This document shows positions 1 through 8,205 of a stretch of DNA of 64,000 nucleotides, piece by piece. A program made the translations under genes and the position numbers. Under the pieces are notes generated by a model. It ran no database searches and was not told where the DNA came from. It saw nothing but the letters and a program-made list of their open reading frames with translations. Source of the DNA: Caulobacter sp. X (GTDB lineage: Bacteria > Pseudomonadota > Alphaproteobacteria > Caulobacterales > Caulobacteraceae); assembly GCF_002742635.1 (NCBI RefSeq), contig NZ_PEGF01000001.1:1984001-2048000 (forward strand), given 5' to 3'. The first letter of the stretch is position 1. Each line of letters starts with the position of its first letter.

Positions 1-237
1 GGCGGTCACGGCGGCGGTCAGGTGGATCTGGATCGCCAGCGGCTGGGCCGCCAGCAGCGACAGGTTCGGCGCATGCGGGTGGACGCCGCGCTCGACCAGG
101 AAAGCGCCCATGCCGGTGAACATCTTGGGCCCGGCGACGACCACGATCAGGATCGCCAGCACCACGCCCAGGATCGCATTCCTCAGGGCGTCGTCGCCCA
201 GAACCCGGCGACCGATTGACTTGGCGTTCGCATCCAT
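1..237 (-). CDS. DUF2306-type integral membrane protein (partial, runs off left edge)
   Basis: The minus-strand frame opens at ATG 237 and is still open at base 1, so only the first ~79 residues are visible. A hydrophobic segment lies at about residues 20-37, followed by a loop and the segment QIHLTAAVTA, typical of the second helix of DUF2306-like four-to-six-TM proteins. The function of that family is not established. It is divergent from a LytTR regulator with only ~60 bases between the starts. A second DUF2306-like gene next to a LytTR gene occurs at 50.1-51.6 kb, which supports pairing the two families. The family call is made on a fragment. Confidence 0.6.
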   Translation of the reverse strand, partial: MDANAKSIGRRVLGDDALRNAILGVVLAILIVVVAGPKMFTGMGAFLVERGVHPHAPNLSLLAAQPLAIQIHLTAAVTA

Positions 238-299
238 CTTCCTTCACTCCCGGTTCGAGCGGGGCGACCGATCGCCTCGCCGTCGACGTCGGTGTTGGA

Positions 300-1127
300 A
301 TGGGCGGCCTCGTGTCTCAATCGTCTTTGCGTCAATCGCCGCCCTCGTTTCGTGAGCGGCTGGGCGACGCCATTCACGCTTCGCGAATGGCGCTGTTCGG
401 ACCGGAGGCGATGCGCGGCTATCTGGTGTCGGGCGGAGCCGGCGTGTTTCTGGCGCTGATCGGCGCCATGGGTTCGTATCACGTGCCGATGGCGACGCGC
501 CTGGCCTACTGGGTCGGCCTTTGTCTCGCGGGAGCCGTGGTCGGCACAGGGGTCACCCAGCTGATCGGCCGCGAAGGCCGCGCCGACAATCACCCCTGGC
601 TCTATGGCGTCATGACGGTGGTGCTGATCACCTTGCCGTTCACCGGCGTGGTCTGGTTCGTCAGCGAGATGCTGTTCGCGCGCGGTCTGCGGCTAGACGC
701 CCTGCCGCGCTACCTGCTGCCCGTGCTGATCATGACGGTGGCGATGACCGCCCTGAACTTTCTGGTCCAGCGCCGGCCGGTCGAGACCCACGCGGCGCCG
801 AAGGGAGCCCCCGCCCCGCGCTTCCTCGACCGGCTGCCGCCCAAGCTGCGCGGCGCCGAGCTCCACGCCGTGGAGGCCGAGGATCACTATCTGCGCCTGC
901 ACACCTCGCGCGGCCAGGACCTGATCCTGATGCGCCTGTCGGACGCCATCGCCGAGCTGGAGGGCATCGAAGGCGCCCAGACCCACCGCTCGTGGTGGGT
1001 GGCCAAAGGCGCGGTCGAGGACGCCCGGCGCGGCGACGGCCGAGCGGTCCTCTCCCTGAAGGGCGGCGTCGAAGCGCCCGTCAGCCGCGCCTACGCCAAG
1101 GCGCTGCGCGAGGCGGGCTGGTTCTGA
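300..1127 (+). CDS. LytTR-type transcriptional regulator with four N-terminal TM segments
   Basis: About 275 aa. The N-terminal half has four hydrophobic segments (about residues 42-58, 66-88, 100-120 and 130-148). The C-terminal ~100 residues carry a LytTR DNA-binding domain, recognisable by VEAEDHYLRLHT and the motif around HRSWWVAKGAV. I infer a membrane-tethered regulator, possibly sensing through its TM part or the neighbouring membrane protein. The start is ATG 300; the frame extends upstream to ATG 216, but that would overlap the divergent gene's 5' end. The stop at 1125-1127 abuts the stop of the convergent RTX gene with no gap. The signal it responds to is unknown. Confidence 0.8.
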   Translation: MGGLVSQSSLRQSPPSFRERLGDAIHASRMALFGPEAMRGYLVSGGAGVFLALIGAMGSYHVPMATRLAYWVGLCLAGAVVGTGVTQLIGREGRADNHPWLYGVMTVVLITLPFTGVVWFVSEMLFARGLRLDALPRYLLPVLIMTVAMTALNFLVQRRPVETHAAPKGAPAPRFLDRLPPKLRGAELHAVEAEDHYLRLHTSRGQDLILMRLSDAIAELEGIEGAQTHRSWWVAKGAVEDARRGDGRAVLSLKGGVEAPVSRAYAKALREAGWF

Positions 1128-3299
1128 TCAGCCGTAGTGAATGTCGGCGCTCGCCGCGCCCGTCCCGACAGTGAGGCCCGTCACCCCAACCAGGCGGATC
1201 AGGCCGTCGCCGGCGTTGACCGCCACCGTCGCGTCCTGGTGGTAGATGTAGGTGTCGCCGGCATACTCGAAGACCGCCGTGGCGTTGGCCGCGACCTGGC
1301 CCGAGACGTTGATCAGCGCCTGCTCCAGCGTCGTGGCCGAGCCCGCGCTCAGCCCCGTGACCACCGCCGGAATCTCGACGCCGAGATTGACGTGATCGAC
1401 GCCCTTGGCGAAGTCGGTGATGGTGGAATAGGTCGCGACCTTGCCGTCCTGGATGGAGAGGTTCGAGAAGCGCGGCGCGGCGAAACCGTCCTGATACAGC
1501 TTGAAGACGTCCGCGCCGGCGCCCAGGGTGTAGGTGGAGACCGACTGCCCCCGCAGATCGGCGGCGACGCTGTCGTTGTAGCTGGACAGCACGACCGTGA
1601 CCGCCCGGCTGTCCGGGGCGTCCGCGCCGATCCCCGTGATGTCGATCCCGCCAGAGCCCGAGGCGTCCAGATTGTAGGTCGTGTAGTCCGCGCCGCTGAC
1701 ATTGCTGACAAAGCCGGCGGTCAGACGACCCACGCCCGTGACGATGACCGCGCCGACGCCGCCGGTGGCGGTCTGGGAGTTGATGGTCCCCAGCACGCTG
1801 TCGCTCTGGACGTGCAGGGTCAGCGCTCCGTCATTGCCGGTGACGTAGAGGTTGCTCTTGGTCGCGCCGTTGCTGGTGACGCCGCTCAGATAGGCGTGCA
1901 CGCCCTTGACGCCGACCTGGGTCGACGACATGCCGCTGATCACCAGGTCGGTGTGATAGCTGGCCGACAGCGTCGCGCCGCTGACCCCGTCCATCTTCAG
2001 CGCCACGCCATCGGCGATCTGGGTAATCCTCACCGAGTCGGCGGACTTCAAGGTAATGTCCTGCAGGCCCGTGTATCCGCCGACATCGAGCGGCACGAGC
2101 GTGGTGACGCCGGTCGCCGGCAGGGTGAAGGACAGCTTGAAATTGTTCAGCGCCAGGTGCTCGACATTGGTGACCTTGGTCTTGTCGAACGTGTCGGTGT
2201 CGGCCCCCATGACCAAGGTGTCGTCACCGGCGCCGCCGTCGATGATCGCGCCGTTGATCACCTTGCTGATGGTGATCAGGTCGTTGCCGGCGCCGCCGCT
2301 GATCTTGCCGTTAGGCGCGCCGCCCAGCACCTCGACCGCGGCGTTCAGCTGGCCGGCGCTGATGGTGTCGTTGCCATCGCCGCCGTCGACATAGCCGCCG
2401 ACCGCGCCCGAGAAGGTGATCACGTCATGACCGCCAACGGTCAGGATCGACTGCGAGGCGTTGCTGTCGGTCCCGGTCACCGTGTCGTTGTCGCCTGTGG
2501 AGCGCAGGCTCGGCGTCGCCGCGTCAGGCGCGACGCTCTGGCTGGAGGTCACCGTGATCGTCGCGCCGGTCCCGAAGGTCGTCTGCTGGCCGTAGACGCC
2601 GAGCAGGTCGACATTGAACGAGGCCTGACCGTCGGCCGCGAGATCCGCCAGGAAGGCGTCATTGGCCTTGGCGTAGACCCCAAGATCGGCCTTGGCCGCC
2701 TCGTTCAGCAGCCAGCCGACCATGGCCGCCTTGGTTCCTTGCCCGTTCAAGCCATCGCCGCCGAACGAGGCGAAGTACTCGCCGCGCGTATAGGTCCCGC
2801 CCTGCCCGTTAGGCACCTGGTCGTTCAGGATGGCGTCGATCTTGCCGGCCGCCGGCGCGAAGCCGAAGATTTCCGTATAGGCCTTGGTCGCCGCGGCGGT
2901 CAGATCGAGCGCGCCATAGGCGGCCTGGAACTTGGCCGCCCCCTCGCCCGTCTTGCCCAGATTGACCGAGAAATTGATGTAGCGGTTCTCGGCGCTGAAC
3001 GACGTATAGTAGGCCGAGTTGAGGTTGTTGGCGTTGCCGCCCGTCGGCGACACCAGATAGTCGAGACCGGCCATCTTGGGCGTCACGCCCGTGAAGAAGG
3101 CGTAGGACAGGTTCGCGACCGAGGTCGAGGCGATCGCCATCTTGCCGATTTCGGCGCGCGCCGCGGTCAGGGTCATCGTCGCGGCGTCGACCTGGTCCGC
3201 GAGGGTCTGCAGCTTGGCCAGATCGGCCGTGGATATGCTCGCGTATTTAATCCGAGCGACATCGGCATAGGCCGACCCTAGGACTTGAAGCGTGGCCAT
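1128..3299 (-). CDS. RsaA-like secreted protein: S-layer-type N-terminus plus RTX repeats
   Basis: 723 aa, no Sec signal peptide. Residues ~65-130 (FFTGVTPKMAGLDYLV, NNLNSAYYTSF, ENRYINFSVNL) closely resemble the N-terminal LPS-anchoring region of the Caulobacter S-layer protein RsaA. Glycine-aspartate nonapeptides (GGDGNDTIS, GGAGNDLIT, GGAGDDTLV) at about residues 300-365 are calcium-binding RTX repeats. A further GAGADVFKLY motif lies near the C-terminus, where type I secretion signals sit. Known: RsaA is exported by a type I system. Inferred: this protein uses the same or a similar exporter and docks on the cell surface. It is shorter than RsaA (about 1026 aa) and no type I exporter genes are nearby. 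The start has a clear GGAGG seven bases upstream. Confidence 0.8.
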   Translation of the reverse strand: MATLQVLGSAYADVARIKYASISTADLAKLQTLADQVDAATMTLTAARAEIGKMAIASTSVANLSYAFFTGVTPKMAGLDYLVSPTGGNANNLNSAYYTSFSAENRYINFSVNLGKTGEGAAKFQAAYGALDLTAAATKAYTEIFGFAPAAGKIDAILNDQVPNGQGGTYTRGEYFASFGGDGLNGQGTKAAMVGWLLNEAAKADLGVYAKANDAFLADLAADGQASFNVDLLGVYGQQTTFGTGATITVTSSQSVAPDAATPSLRSTGDNDTVTGTDSNASQSILTVGGHDVITFSGAVGGYVDGGDGNDTISAGQLNAAVEVLGGAPNGKISGGAGNDLITISKVINGAIIDGGAGDDTLVMGADTDTFDKTKVTNVEHLALNNFKLSFTLPATGVTTLVPLDVGGYTGLQDITLKSADSVRITQIADGVALKMDGVSGATLSASYHTDLVISGMSSTQVGVKGVHAYLSGVTSNGATKSNLYVTGNDGALTLHVQSDSVLGTINSQTATGGVGAVIVTGVGRLTAGFVSNVSGADYTTYNLDASGSGGIDITGIGADAPDSRAVTVVLSSYNDSVAADLRGQSVSTYTLGAGADVFKLYQDGFAAPRFSNLSIQDGKVATYSTITDFAKGVDHVNLGVEIPAVVTGLSAGSATTLEQALINVSGQVAANATAVFEYAGDTYIYHQDATVAVNAGDGLIRLVGVTGLTVGTGAASADIHYG

Positions 3300-3368
3300 A
3301 ACTCAACCTCCGGCATGTGCTGGGCAAAGGGGTATGGTATTTGCTGTACACACGCAAGCGTAGCTGTG

Positions 3369-3403
3369 AAAAAAAAGAAACCCGGCCGCGAGAGGCCGGG
3401 TTT
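3369..3403 (-). terminator. Intrinsic terminator of the acrA-acrB-nodT operon
   Basis: The minus strand reads AAACCCGGCC, a six-base loop, then GGCCGGGTTT (3378-3403), followed by an eight-T run (complement of 3369-3376). It lies 32 bases past the nodT stop and separates that operon from the RTX gene. Confidence 0.9.
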
Positions 3404-3434
3404 CGACAACGTGCGTAAAGGCGATGCGTTCTGA

Positions 3435-4844
3435 TCAGCTTGTCCAGCCGCCGCCCAGCGCCTTGTAGATCGCCACGACGTCGGTGTTGACGCCGGTCTC
3501 GGCGACGGTCAGCGCGTCCTCGGCGGCCAGCAGGGTGCGTTCGGCGTCCAGCAGCACGAGGAAGTCGATGCCGCCCTCGCGGTACTGGATGCGGGCCAGC
3601 TCGGCCGCGCGACGCGAGGCGGCGGCCTGGTCGGCCAGGCTATTCAGCTGGGCCTGCTGCTGGCGGTAGGCGACCAGGGCGTTTTCCAGGTCCTCGAGGG
3701 CCAGGAGCACCGCCTTGTCATAGGCCGCGAGCGCCGCGTCGTCGCGAGCTCTCGCGGCGCGGAGGCGGGCATGAGCGCTGCCGAGATCGAGCGCCGGCCA
3801 ACTGACCGTCGGCGCGACCGACCAGGCCTGGCTGGCGCTGTTGCCGAAGCCCGTCGAGGTCCCCGACAGGAAGCCGACAAAGCCGGTCACCGAGACGCGC
3901 GGGAACAGGTCGGCCGTAGCGACGCCGACCTGCGCGGTCGAGGCCGCCAGACGCCGCTCGGCCGCCTGGACGTCGGGACGACGCCGCAGGAACTGACCCG
4001 CCTCGCCGATCGGCAGGGCCGCGACCAGCGGCGGGGTGTCGTCCTGGCGCGGGGCCAGCAGGGCGTCCAGCGCGCCCGGCCGCTGCCCAGTCAAGACCGC
4101 CAGCCGATAGTTGGCGCGGGTCGCGGCGGTGATCAGTCCCGGGATCGCCGACTCGGTGGCGTTGAGGCGCGCCTGGGCCGAAGCGACGTCGATCGGGCTG
4201 CCCGCCCCGGCGTCGAACCGCACCTTGGTCAGGCGCAGGGTCTCGCGCTGGGTCTCGAGGTTGCGCTGGGCGACCTTCAGGCGGGCCTGGGCGCCGCGCA
4301 GTTCGAGATAGTTCCGGGCCACCTCTGCGGCGACCGTCACCTGGGCGTCGCGCAGGTCGGCCTGGGCCGCGCCAGCTTCCGCCCCCGCCGCCTCGACGCC
4401 GCGCCGGACGCGACCGAACAGGTCGATCTCCCAGCGCGCGTCGAAGCCGGCCTGGTAGGTCTGGCTCTCGACGCGGTCGGTGGTGAGACCGGGTTGCTGC
4501 TGCTTGCTCTTCGTATAGGTCCCGTCCGCCGTGACGTGGGGCAGCACGTCAAGCTTCTGCTCGGTGAAGAGAGCGCGAGCCTCGGCGACGCGGGCCAGGG
4601 CGATCTTCAGGTCGAGATTGGCGGAGAGGGCCTGGCCGACCAGCTGGTCCAGCACCGGGTCGCCGAACGCCTTCCACCACTGCGCCTCGGGATTGGCGGC
4701 GGTGAAGACGGCCGGGTCGGCGTTCTGGAAGGCCGCCGGCGGGGTCGCCGGCGCCTTGTAGTTCGGCCCCACCGCGCAGGCGGCGGCGGTGGTCGCGACG
4801 CCGGCGATCAGCACGGCGCGCAGGGTTTGCTTGAAGACAGACAT
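3435..4844 (-). CDS. nodT: NodT-family outer-membrane efflux channel
   Basis: 469 aa. A lipoprotein-type signal ends at ACA|C (TTAAACAVGPNYKAP), followed by the typical NodT/OprM start. Two TolC-family repeats with long coiled helices follow. RRPDVQAAERRLAASTAQVGVA and SWPALDLGSAHARLRAA are signature segments of the second repeat. It forms the outer-membrane exit of the tripartite pump with the two genes upstream. Its ATG overlaps the acrB stop as ATGA, implying translational coupling. In Caulobacter this gene set is known as acrAB2-nodT, linked to nalidixic acid efflux; I match it by gene order and product. Confidence 0.93.
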   Translation of the reverse strand: MSVFKQTLRAVLIAGVATTAAACAVGPNYKAPATPPAAFQNADPAVFTAANPEAQWWKAFGDPVLDQLVGQALSANLDLKIALARVAEARALFTEQKLDVLPHVTADGTYTKSKQQQPGLTTDRVESQTYQAGFDARWEIDLFGRVRRGVEAAGAEAGAAQADLRDAQVTVAAEVARNYLELRGAQARLKVAQRNLETQRETLRLTKVRFDAGAGSPIDVASAQARLNATESAIPGLITAATRANYRLAVLTGQRPGALDALLAPRQDDTPPLVAALPIGEAGQFLRRRPDVQAAERRLAASTAQVGVATADLFPRVSVTGFVGFLSGTSTGFGNSASQAWSVAPTVSWPALDLGSAHARLRAARARDDAALAAYDKAVLLALEDLENALVAYRQQQAQLNSLADQAAASRRAAELARIQYREGGIDFLVLLDAERTLLAAEDALTVAETGVNTDVVAIYKALGGGWTS

Positions 4845-7800
4845 CAGTGCGCCTCCACGGGCGAGGTCGGAGCCGTCTTCGCCACGGCCTTGCGGGCCGT
4901 GAAGCGACGGATGACGTAGTAGAAGATCGGCGTCAGGATCAGGCCGAAGACGGTCACGCCCAGCATCCCCGAGAACACCGCCACGCCCATGGCGCGGCGC
5001 ATCTCGGCCCCGGCCCCGTGCGACACCACCAGGGGGTAGACCCCCATGATGAAGGCGATCGAGGTCATCAGGATCGGGCGCAGGCGCAGGCGGCAGGCCT
5101 CCAGGACCGCCTGGAGCGGGCTGTCGCCGTGCTCCTCGCGCTCCTTGGCGAACTCCACGATCAGGATGGCGTTCTTGCAGGCCAGCCCCACCAGCACGAT
5201 CAGGCCGATCTGGGTGAAGATGTTGTTGTCGCCCTTGCTGATCCAGACGCCGGCCAGGGCCGACAGCAGGGTCATCGGCACGATCAGGATGACGACCAGC
5301 GGCAGGCTCCAGCTTTCGTACTGGGCGACCAGAACCAGGAAGGCCAGCAGCACGCAGAGCGGGAAGATGAAGACCGCCGTGTTGCCCGCCAGGATCTGCT
5401 GGTAGGTCAGCTCGGTCCACTCATAGCCCATGCCGTTGGGCAGCTCCTTCTTGGCGAGGTCTTCCAGCGCCTTCTGGGCCTGGCCGGTCGAGTAGCCGGG
5501 CGCGGGGCCGCCGTTGATCTCGGCGGTCAGCATGCCGTTGTAGTGGCTCTCGCGGTCGGGACCGGTGGCCTCGTGGAAGCTGACAAAGGCGCCCAGCGGG
5601 ATCATCTGGCCTTGGCCGTTGCGGGTCTGCAGGCGCAGCATCTGCTCGGGCTGCAGGCGGAAGCGCTGGTCGGCCTGCACGTTGACCTCGTAGGTCCGCC
5701 CGAAGCGGTTGAAGTCGTTCACGTACAGCGAGCCCAGATAGACCTGCATCGTCTCGAAGAGGTCGGTCAGGGACACGCCCTGGGCCCGGGCCTTCTCGCG
5801 ATCGATGTCGGCCTGGATCTTTGGAACGCTGACCTGGTAGGTCGAGAAGACCCCCGCCAGGGCCGGGTCCTTGCGCGCCTTGTCGATCAGGTTCTGGGTA
5901 GCCTTGTTCAGCTCGTCCGGACCCAGGCCCGCCTTGTCGACGATCTGCATCCGGAAGCCGCCGATCGTGCCCAGGCCTTGCACCGAGGGCGGGGGGAAGA
6001 CGGCGATCTGGGCGTCGGGGATCGCGCCGAACTTCTGGTTCAGAGCGGCCACGATCGCGCCCGCCTGCTTGTCGCGGTCACGACGATCCTTGAAGTCGTC
6101 CAGCGGGTAGAACACCGCGCCGGAGTTGGGGCTGTTGATGAAGCCGTTCACCGACAGGCCGGGGAAGGCCACCGAATGCTTCACGCCGGGCACGGACTTG
6201 GCGATTTCGCCCATCTGGCGGATCACCGCCTCGGTGCGGTCCAACGAGGCGGCGTCGGGCAGCTGCACGACGGCGACCACATAGGCCTTGTCCTGCTGCG
6301 GCACGAAGCCGGTCGGGGTCTTGGCGAAGGCGAAGATCGTCAGGGCCAGCAGCACGCCATAGACCACCAGGCCCGCCGTCGAGCGGCCCAGGGTCTTGGC
6401 GACGCCGCCGACATAGCCGTTCGAGGCCTTGGCGAAGAAGCGGTTGAACGGGTTGAACAGCCAGCCCAGGGCCGCGTCGATCAGCTTCTGGAAGCGGTCC
6501 TTGGGCGCGTCATGCGACTTCAGGAGCACCGCGGCCAGGGCCGGCGACAGGGTCAGGGAGTTGATCGCCGAGATCACCGTCGAGATGGCGATGGTCAGGG
6601 CGAACTGGCGGTAGAACTGGCCCGACAGGCCGCTGATGAAGGCGGTCGGAATGAACACCGCGCACAGCACAAGCGCCGTGGAGATGATCGGTCCGGTCAC
6701 CTCGCCCATCGCCTTGCGGGTGGCGTCGGCCGGAGCAAGCCCCAGGGTGATGTTCCGCTCGACGTTCTCGACCACGACGATGGCGTCGTCGACGACGATG
6801 CCGATGGCGAGCACCAGGCCGAACAGCGTCAAGGCGTTGAGGCCGAAGCCCAGCATCAGCATCACGGCGAAGGTGCCGATCAAGGACACGGGCACGGCGA
6901 TCAGCGGGATCACCGAGGCGCGCCAGCCCTGCAGGAAGATCACCACCACGATGACGACCAGGATGATCGCCTCGATCAGGGTGTGAACCACCGAGTCGAT
7001 GCTCTCCTGCACGAAGGCCGTGGTGTCGTAGATGATCTCGTAGTCGACGCCTTCGGGGAACTCCTTCTTGAGCTCCTTCATGGTCTTCTTGACCTCGGCC
7101 GCCATCTGCAGGGCGTTGGAGCCGGGACGCTGGAAGATCGGCATGGCGACGGCCGACTTGTTATCGAGCAAGCTGCGCAGGGCGTAGTTATTGGCGCCCA
7201 GCTCCACGCGGGCGACGTCGCCCAGGCGGGTGATCTGGCCGTCCTCGCCCGAGCGGATGATGACGTTCCGGAATTGCTCCTCGTCGGTCAGGCGGCCAGG
7301 CGCGTTGATCGACAGCTGGAAGTCGGCGCCGGAGCCGGCGTTGGGCGGCGCGCCCAGCTGGCCGGCGGCCACCTGGACGTTCTGCTCGCGCAGAGCCCGC
7401 ACGACGTCGCCGGCGGTCATCGACAGGGCGGCCAGCTTCTCGGGATCCAGCCAGACGCGCATCGAGTACGCGCCCGCGCCGAAGATCTGCACGTCGCCGA
7501 CGCCGTCGATGCGCTTCAGCCGGTCGCGCACGTTCAGCTGCGCGTAGTTGCTGAGGTACAGCATGTCGTAGCGGTTGTTCGGCGAGATCATATGCACGAC
7601 CAGGGTCAGGTCGGGCGAGGCCTTGTCGGTCGTCACGCCGATCCGCTGCACCTCCTGCGGTAGCTTCGGCAGGGCCTGGGCGACGCGGTTCTGGACCTGC
7701 ACCTGGGCCTTGTCGAGGTCGGTGCCGAGCGCGAAGGTGACGGTCAGGACCATGGCCCCGTCGGCGGCCGACTGGGACGACTGGTAGATCATCCCCTCGA

Positions 7801-8020
7801 CGCCGTTGATCGCCTGCTCCAGAGGCGCGGCGACGGTCTGGCCGATGACGGACGGGTTGGCGCCCGGATAGGCCGCGCGCACGACCACGGTCGGCGGCAC
7901 CACTTCCGGATACTCGCTGATCGGCAGCTGAGGCAGCGACACCAGGCCGGCGATGAAGATGATGATGGACAGCACCGCCGCGAAGCGGGGCCTGTTCACG
8001 AAGAACTTGGAAAAGGACAT
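4844..8020 (-). CDS. acrB: RND multidrug efflux inner-membrane transporter (HAE1 family)
   Basis: 1058 aa, the full HAE1 length. It starts MSFSKFFVNRPRFAAVLSI. The start at 8020 is chosen over upstream in-frame codons because the N-terminus then matches AcrB homologues; AGGA lies upstream. The proton-relay aspartates are present in GIVVDDAIVVVENVER (TM4), and there are two periplasmic porter/docking blocks separated by the second six-TM half. It works with the adaptor and NodT to expel drugs from the inner membrane/periplasm. An unusual 185-base intercistronic region containing a large foldback precedes it, while its 3' end overlaps nodT. Confidence 0.96.
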   Translation of the reverse strand: MSFSKFFVNRPRFAAVLSIIIFIAGLVSLPQLPISEYPEVVPPTVVVRAAYPGANPSVIGQTVAAPLEQAINGVEGMIYQSSQSAADGAMVLTVTFALGTDLDKAQVQVQNRVAQALPKLPQEVQRIGVTTDKASPDLTLVVHMISPNNRYDMLYLSNYAQLNVRDRLKRIDGVGDVQIFGAGAYSMRVWLDPEKLAALSMTAGDVVRALREQNVQVAAGQLGAPPNAGSGADFQLSINAPGRLTDEEQFRNVIIRSGEDGQITRLGDVARVELGANNYALRSLLDNKSAVAMPIFQRPGSNALQMAAEVKKTMKELKKEFPEGVDYEIIYDTTAFVQESIDSVVHTLIEAIILVVIVVVIFLQGWRASVIPLIAVPVSLIGTFAVMLMLGFGLNALTLFGLVLAIGIVVDDAIVVVENVERNITLGLAPADATRKAMGEVTGPIISTALVLCAVFIPTAFISGLSGQFYRQFALTIAISTVISAINSLTLSPALAAVLLKSHDAPKDRFQKLIDAALGWLFNPFNRFFAKASNGYVGGVAKTLGRSTAGLVVYGVLLALTIFAFAKTPTGFVPQQDKAYVVAVVQLPDAASLDRTEAVIRQMGEIAKSVPGVKHSVAFPGLSVNGFINSPNSGAVFYPLDDFKDRRDRDKQAGAIVAALNQKFGAIPDAQIAVFPPPSVQGLGTIGGFRMQIVDKAGLGPDELNKATQNLIDKARKDPALAGVFSTYQVSVPKIQADIDREKARAQGVSLTDLFETMQVYLGSLYVNDFNRFGRTYEVNVQADQRFRLQPEQMLRLQTRNGQGQMIPLGAFVSFHEATGPDRESHYNGMLTAEINGGPAPGYSTGQAQKALEDLAKKELPNGMGYEWTELTYQQILAGNTAVFIFPLCVLLAFLVLVAQYESWSLPLVVILIVPMTLLSALAGVWISKGDNNIFTQIGLIVLVGLACKNAILIVEFAKEREEHGDSPLQAVLEACRLRLRPILMTSIAFIMGVYPLVVSHGAGAEMRRAMGVAVFSGMLGVTVFGLILTPIFYYVIRRFTARKAVAKTAPTSPVEAH

Positions 8021-8068
8021 GCGGGTCGTCCTGGGGAGGAGGCGTTCCGGGGAGGAAGCGTGTTTTGT

Positions 8069-8202
8069 CACTCCCCTCCCCCTGGATGGGGGAGGGGCAG
8101 GGGTGGGGGTGATTGCAGAGGGTGATGGCGAACGCGGCGCAGGGTCCAAGCGCCGAGGTCACCCCCATCCCCGCCCTTCCCCCATCGAGGGGGAAGGGAG
8201 AG
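8069..8202. repeat. Large imperfect inverted repeat between acrA and acrB
   Basis: An arm at ~8069-8112 (core CTGGATGGGGGAGGGG) reappears inverted at ~8159-8202 (core CTTCCCCCATCGAGGGGG), flanking a ~46-base centre. Each arm is itself a small palindrome. It would fold into a long stem in the intercistronic mRNA. It resembles the dispersed G/C-palindrome intergenic repeats seen elsewhere in the window. Confidence 0.75.
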
Positions 8203-8205
8203 ATC

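Noticed and set aside
1137..3281. A 714-codon plus-strand frame opposite the RTX gene
   Set aside because: Arg/Asp/Gly-rich shadow. The minus frame has a proper RBS and clear RsaA/RTX motifs.
4847..7663. A 938-codon plus-strand frame opposite acrB
   Set aside because: Antisense shadow of a canonical RND transporter, with repetitive His/Gln/Asp/Gly composition and no recognisable domain.
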